Origin: Lachnospiraceae bacterium UBA7060
GTDB taxonomy: Bacteria; Bacillota; Clostridia; Lachnospirales; Lachnospiraceae
Assembly: GCA_002493835.1 (NCBI GenBank)
Contig: DLAA01000158.1
Coordinates: 5,800 to 29,655 of the forward strand
Reading direction: 5' to 3'
Length of the DNA: 23,856 nucleotides
Below are positions 23,562 to 23,856 of the stretch, piece by piece. Numbering within the stretch: the first letter of the stretch is position 1; each line of letters starts with the position of its first letter. The notes beneath the pieces were generated by a model, which searched no databases, had not been told where the DNA came from, and worked only from the letters and a program-made list of their open reading frames with translations. The translations under genes and the position numbers were made by a program.

Positions 23562-23572
23562 TTTAAGTGTGG
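23562..23572. repeat. 11-bp repeat, inverted copy in the 5' leader
   Basis: The plus strand reads TTTAAGTGTGG, so the minus-strand transcript carries CCACACUUAAA about 40 nt before the start codon of the secreted protein. It is perfectly complementary to the sequence after that gene's stop codon. Confidence 0.7.
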
Positions 23573-23620
23573 TTGCTTAACCGGTAGATAAAATTCCACT
23601 TCTACCTTCTCTCAAATATT

Positions 23621-23649
23621 ACTATATCATTTTCTCAAACAAGGGTCAA
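23621..23649 (-). promoter_or_regulatory. Promoter of the secreted-protein gene
   Basis: On the minus strand TTGACC (plus 23644-23649) and TATAGT (plus 23621-23626) are 17 nt apart, each 5 of 6 consensus. The predicted start near 23614 gives a leader of about 93 nt that contains the inverted 11-mer. Confidence 0.7.
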
Positions 23650-23715
23650 TCGCTTGTCCTACTATGCATCAGTATGAATCTAATTTTCCTCAATATAATC
23701 GCGCACAAAAACAAA

Positions 23716-23752
23716 AGAGAACGCATCATTTTTACAATGTAATGCGCTCTCT
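23716..23752 (-). terminator. Terminator of the gene entering from the right edge
   Basis: On the minus strand AGAGAGCGCAT and ATGCGTTCTCT form an 11-bp stem with one G-U pair around a 15-nt loop, followed by TTTTGTTTTTGTG. The G-U pair would be an A-C mismatch on the other strand, which supports minus-strand use. It resembles the 22893-22924 structure. Confidence 0.8.
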
Positions 23753-23753
23753 G

Positions 23754-23764
23754 CCACACTTAAA
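23754..23764. repeat. 11-bp repeat CCACACTTAAA, copy 3 (after the right-edge gene)
   Basis: This is the same 11-mer, in the same orientation and the same position before the terminator, as at 22930-22940. It lies about 44 nt after the stop codon of the partial gene. Confidence 0.7.
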
Positions 23765-23807
23765 TTTAACTATTGTTTTATCGTTTATTTTTATCCGCTT
23801 CTGCTTT

Positions 23808-23856
23808 TTAGTCAGCCTTTACAGCTGCGTCAGCTTTCTCGTCAGCCTTTGCATCT
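23808..23856 (-). CDS. C-terminal end of a gene truncated by the window edge
   Basis: Only the last 15 codons are inside the window. They read DAKADEKADAAVKAD followed by TAA, a lysine/alanine/aspartate-rich tail with three KAD repeats. At DNA level GTCAGCCTTT occurs at 23811-23820 and 23841-23850. The open frame up to the edge, the terminator 56 nt downstream and the shared 3' region with the secreted-protein gene support a real gene. Its identity cannot be told from this fragment; a secreted or surface protein with a charged tail is one possibility. Confidence 0.6.
   Translation of the reverse strand, partial: DAKADEKADAAVKAD

Noticed and set aside
22930..23572. Insertion element bounded by the inverted 11-mers
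   Set aside because: No transposase, no target-site duplication, and the unit contains an ordinary promoter, gene and terminator. Untranslated-region pairing or duplication fits better.

Overview
The window looks like a chromosomal segment of a Clostridia-class Firmicute, most likely a Lachnospiraceae member. The reasons are the era-yqzL-recO cluster, single-chain (alpha2-type) glycyl-tRNA synthetase, YlmH, a tryptophan T-box in front of a TrpXYZ-type transporter, strong AAGGAGG-like ribosome binding sites and AT-rich intergenic DNA. No tRNA, rRNA, CRISPR array, prophage or insertion sequence was seen. The taxonomic call is an inference from gene content.

Left half, minus strand (133-12069): read in the direction of transcription, the order is ylmH, an M16C metallopeptidase, a DUF4349 lipoprotein, era, yqzL (55 residues, overlapping recO), recO, a lipoprotein of unknown function, glyS and alaS. 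This is mostly housekeeping: translation (YlmH, Era, two aminoacyl-tRNA synthetases), recombinational repair (RecO) and envelope lipoproteins. A 17-bp perfect stem and a second hairpin separate the lipoprotein gene from glyS, and two short hairpins separate glyS from alaS. RecO lacks the usual cysteine zinc finger.

Middle (12070-15525): a divergent promoter region leads to ylmH on the minus strand and to a complete T-box leader on the plus strand. The T-box has a UGG (Trp) specifier, a T-box bulge and an intrinsic terminator. It controls a three-gene ABC transporter operon (binding protein, permease, ATPase) that ends in a strong bidirectional terminator. The binding protein and ATPase contain no tryptophan, which fits expression during Trp starvation.

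15698-17853, minus strand: an apparent three-gene operon encoding a rhomboid-like membrane protein with a C-terminal zinc-ribbon-like tail and no catalytic motifs, a sigma-70-like protein that keeps regions 1.1 to 2.2 and a region-3-like segment but lacks 2.3/2.4 and 4, and a 140-residue protein of unknown function. Its promoter is overlaid by inverted repeats. This is the best candidate in the window for an undescribed regulatory system.

18132-22361, plus strand: one very large gene (1409 residues) fusing two 2-hydroxyacyl-CoA dehydratase activator (ASKHA) modules to DUF2229/HgdB-like modules, with its own promoter and terminator.

22450-23856, minus strand: a 96-residue protein of unknown function behind a promoter studded with TATGTAA boxes, a 186-residue secreted protein whose 5' and 3' untranslated regions carry complementary 11-mers, and the C-terminal tail of a further gene whose 3' untranslated region resembles that of the secreted-protein gene.
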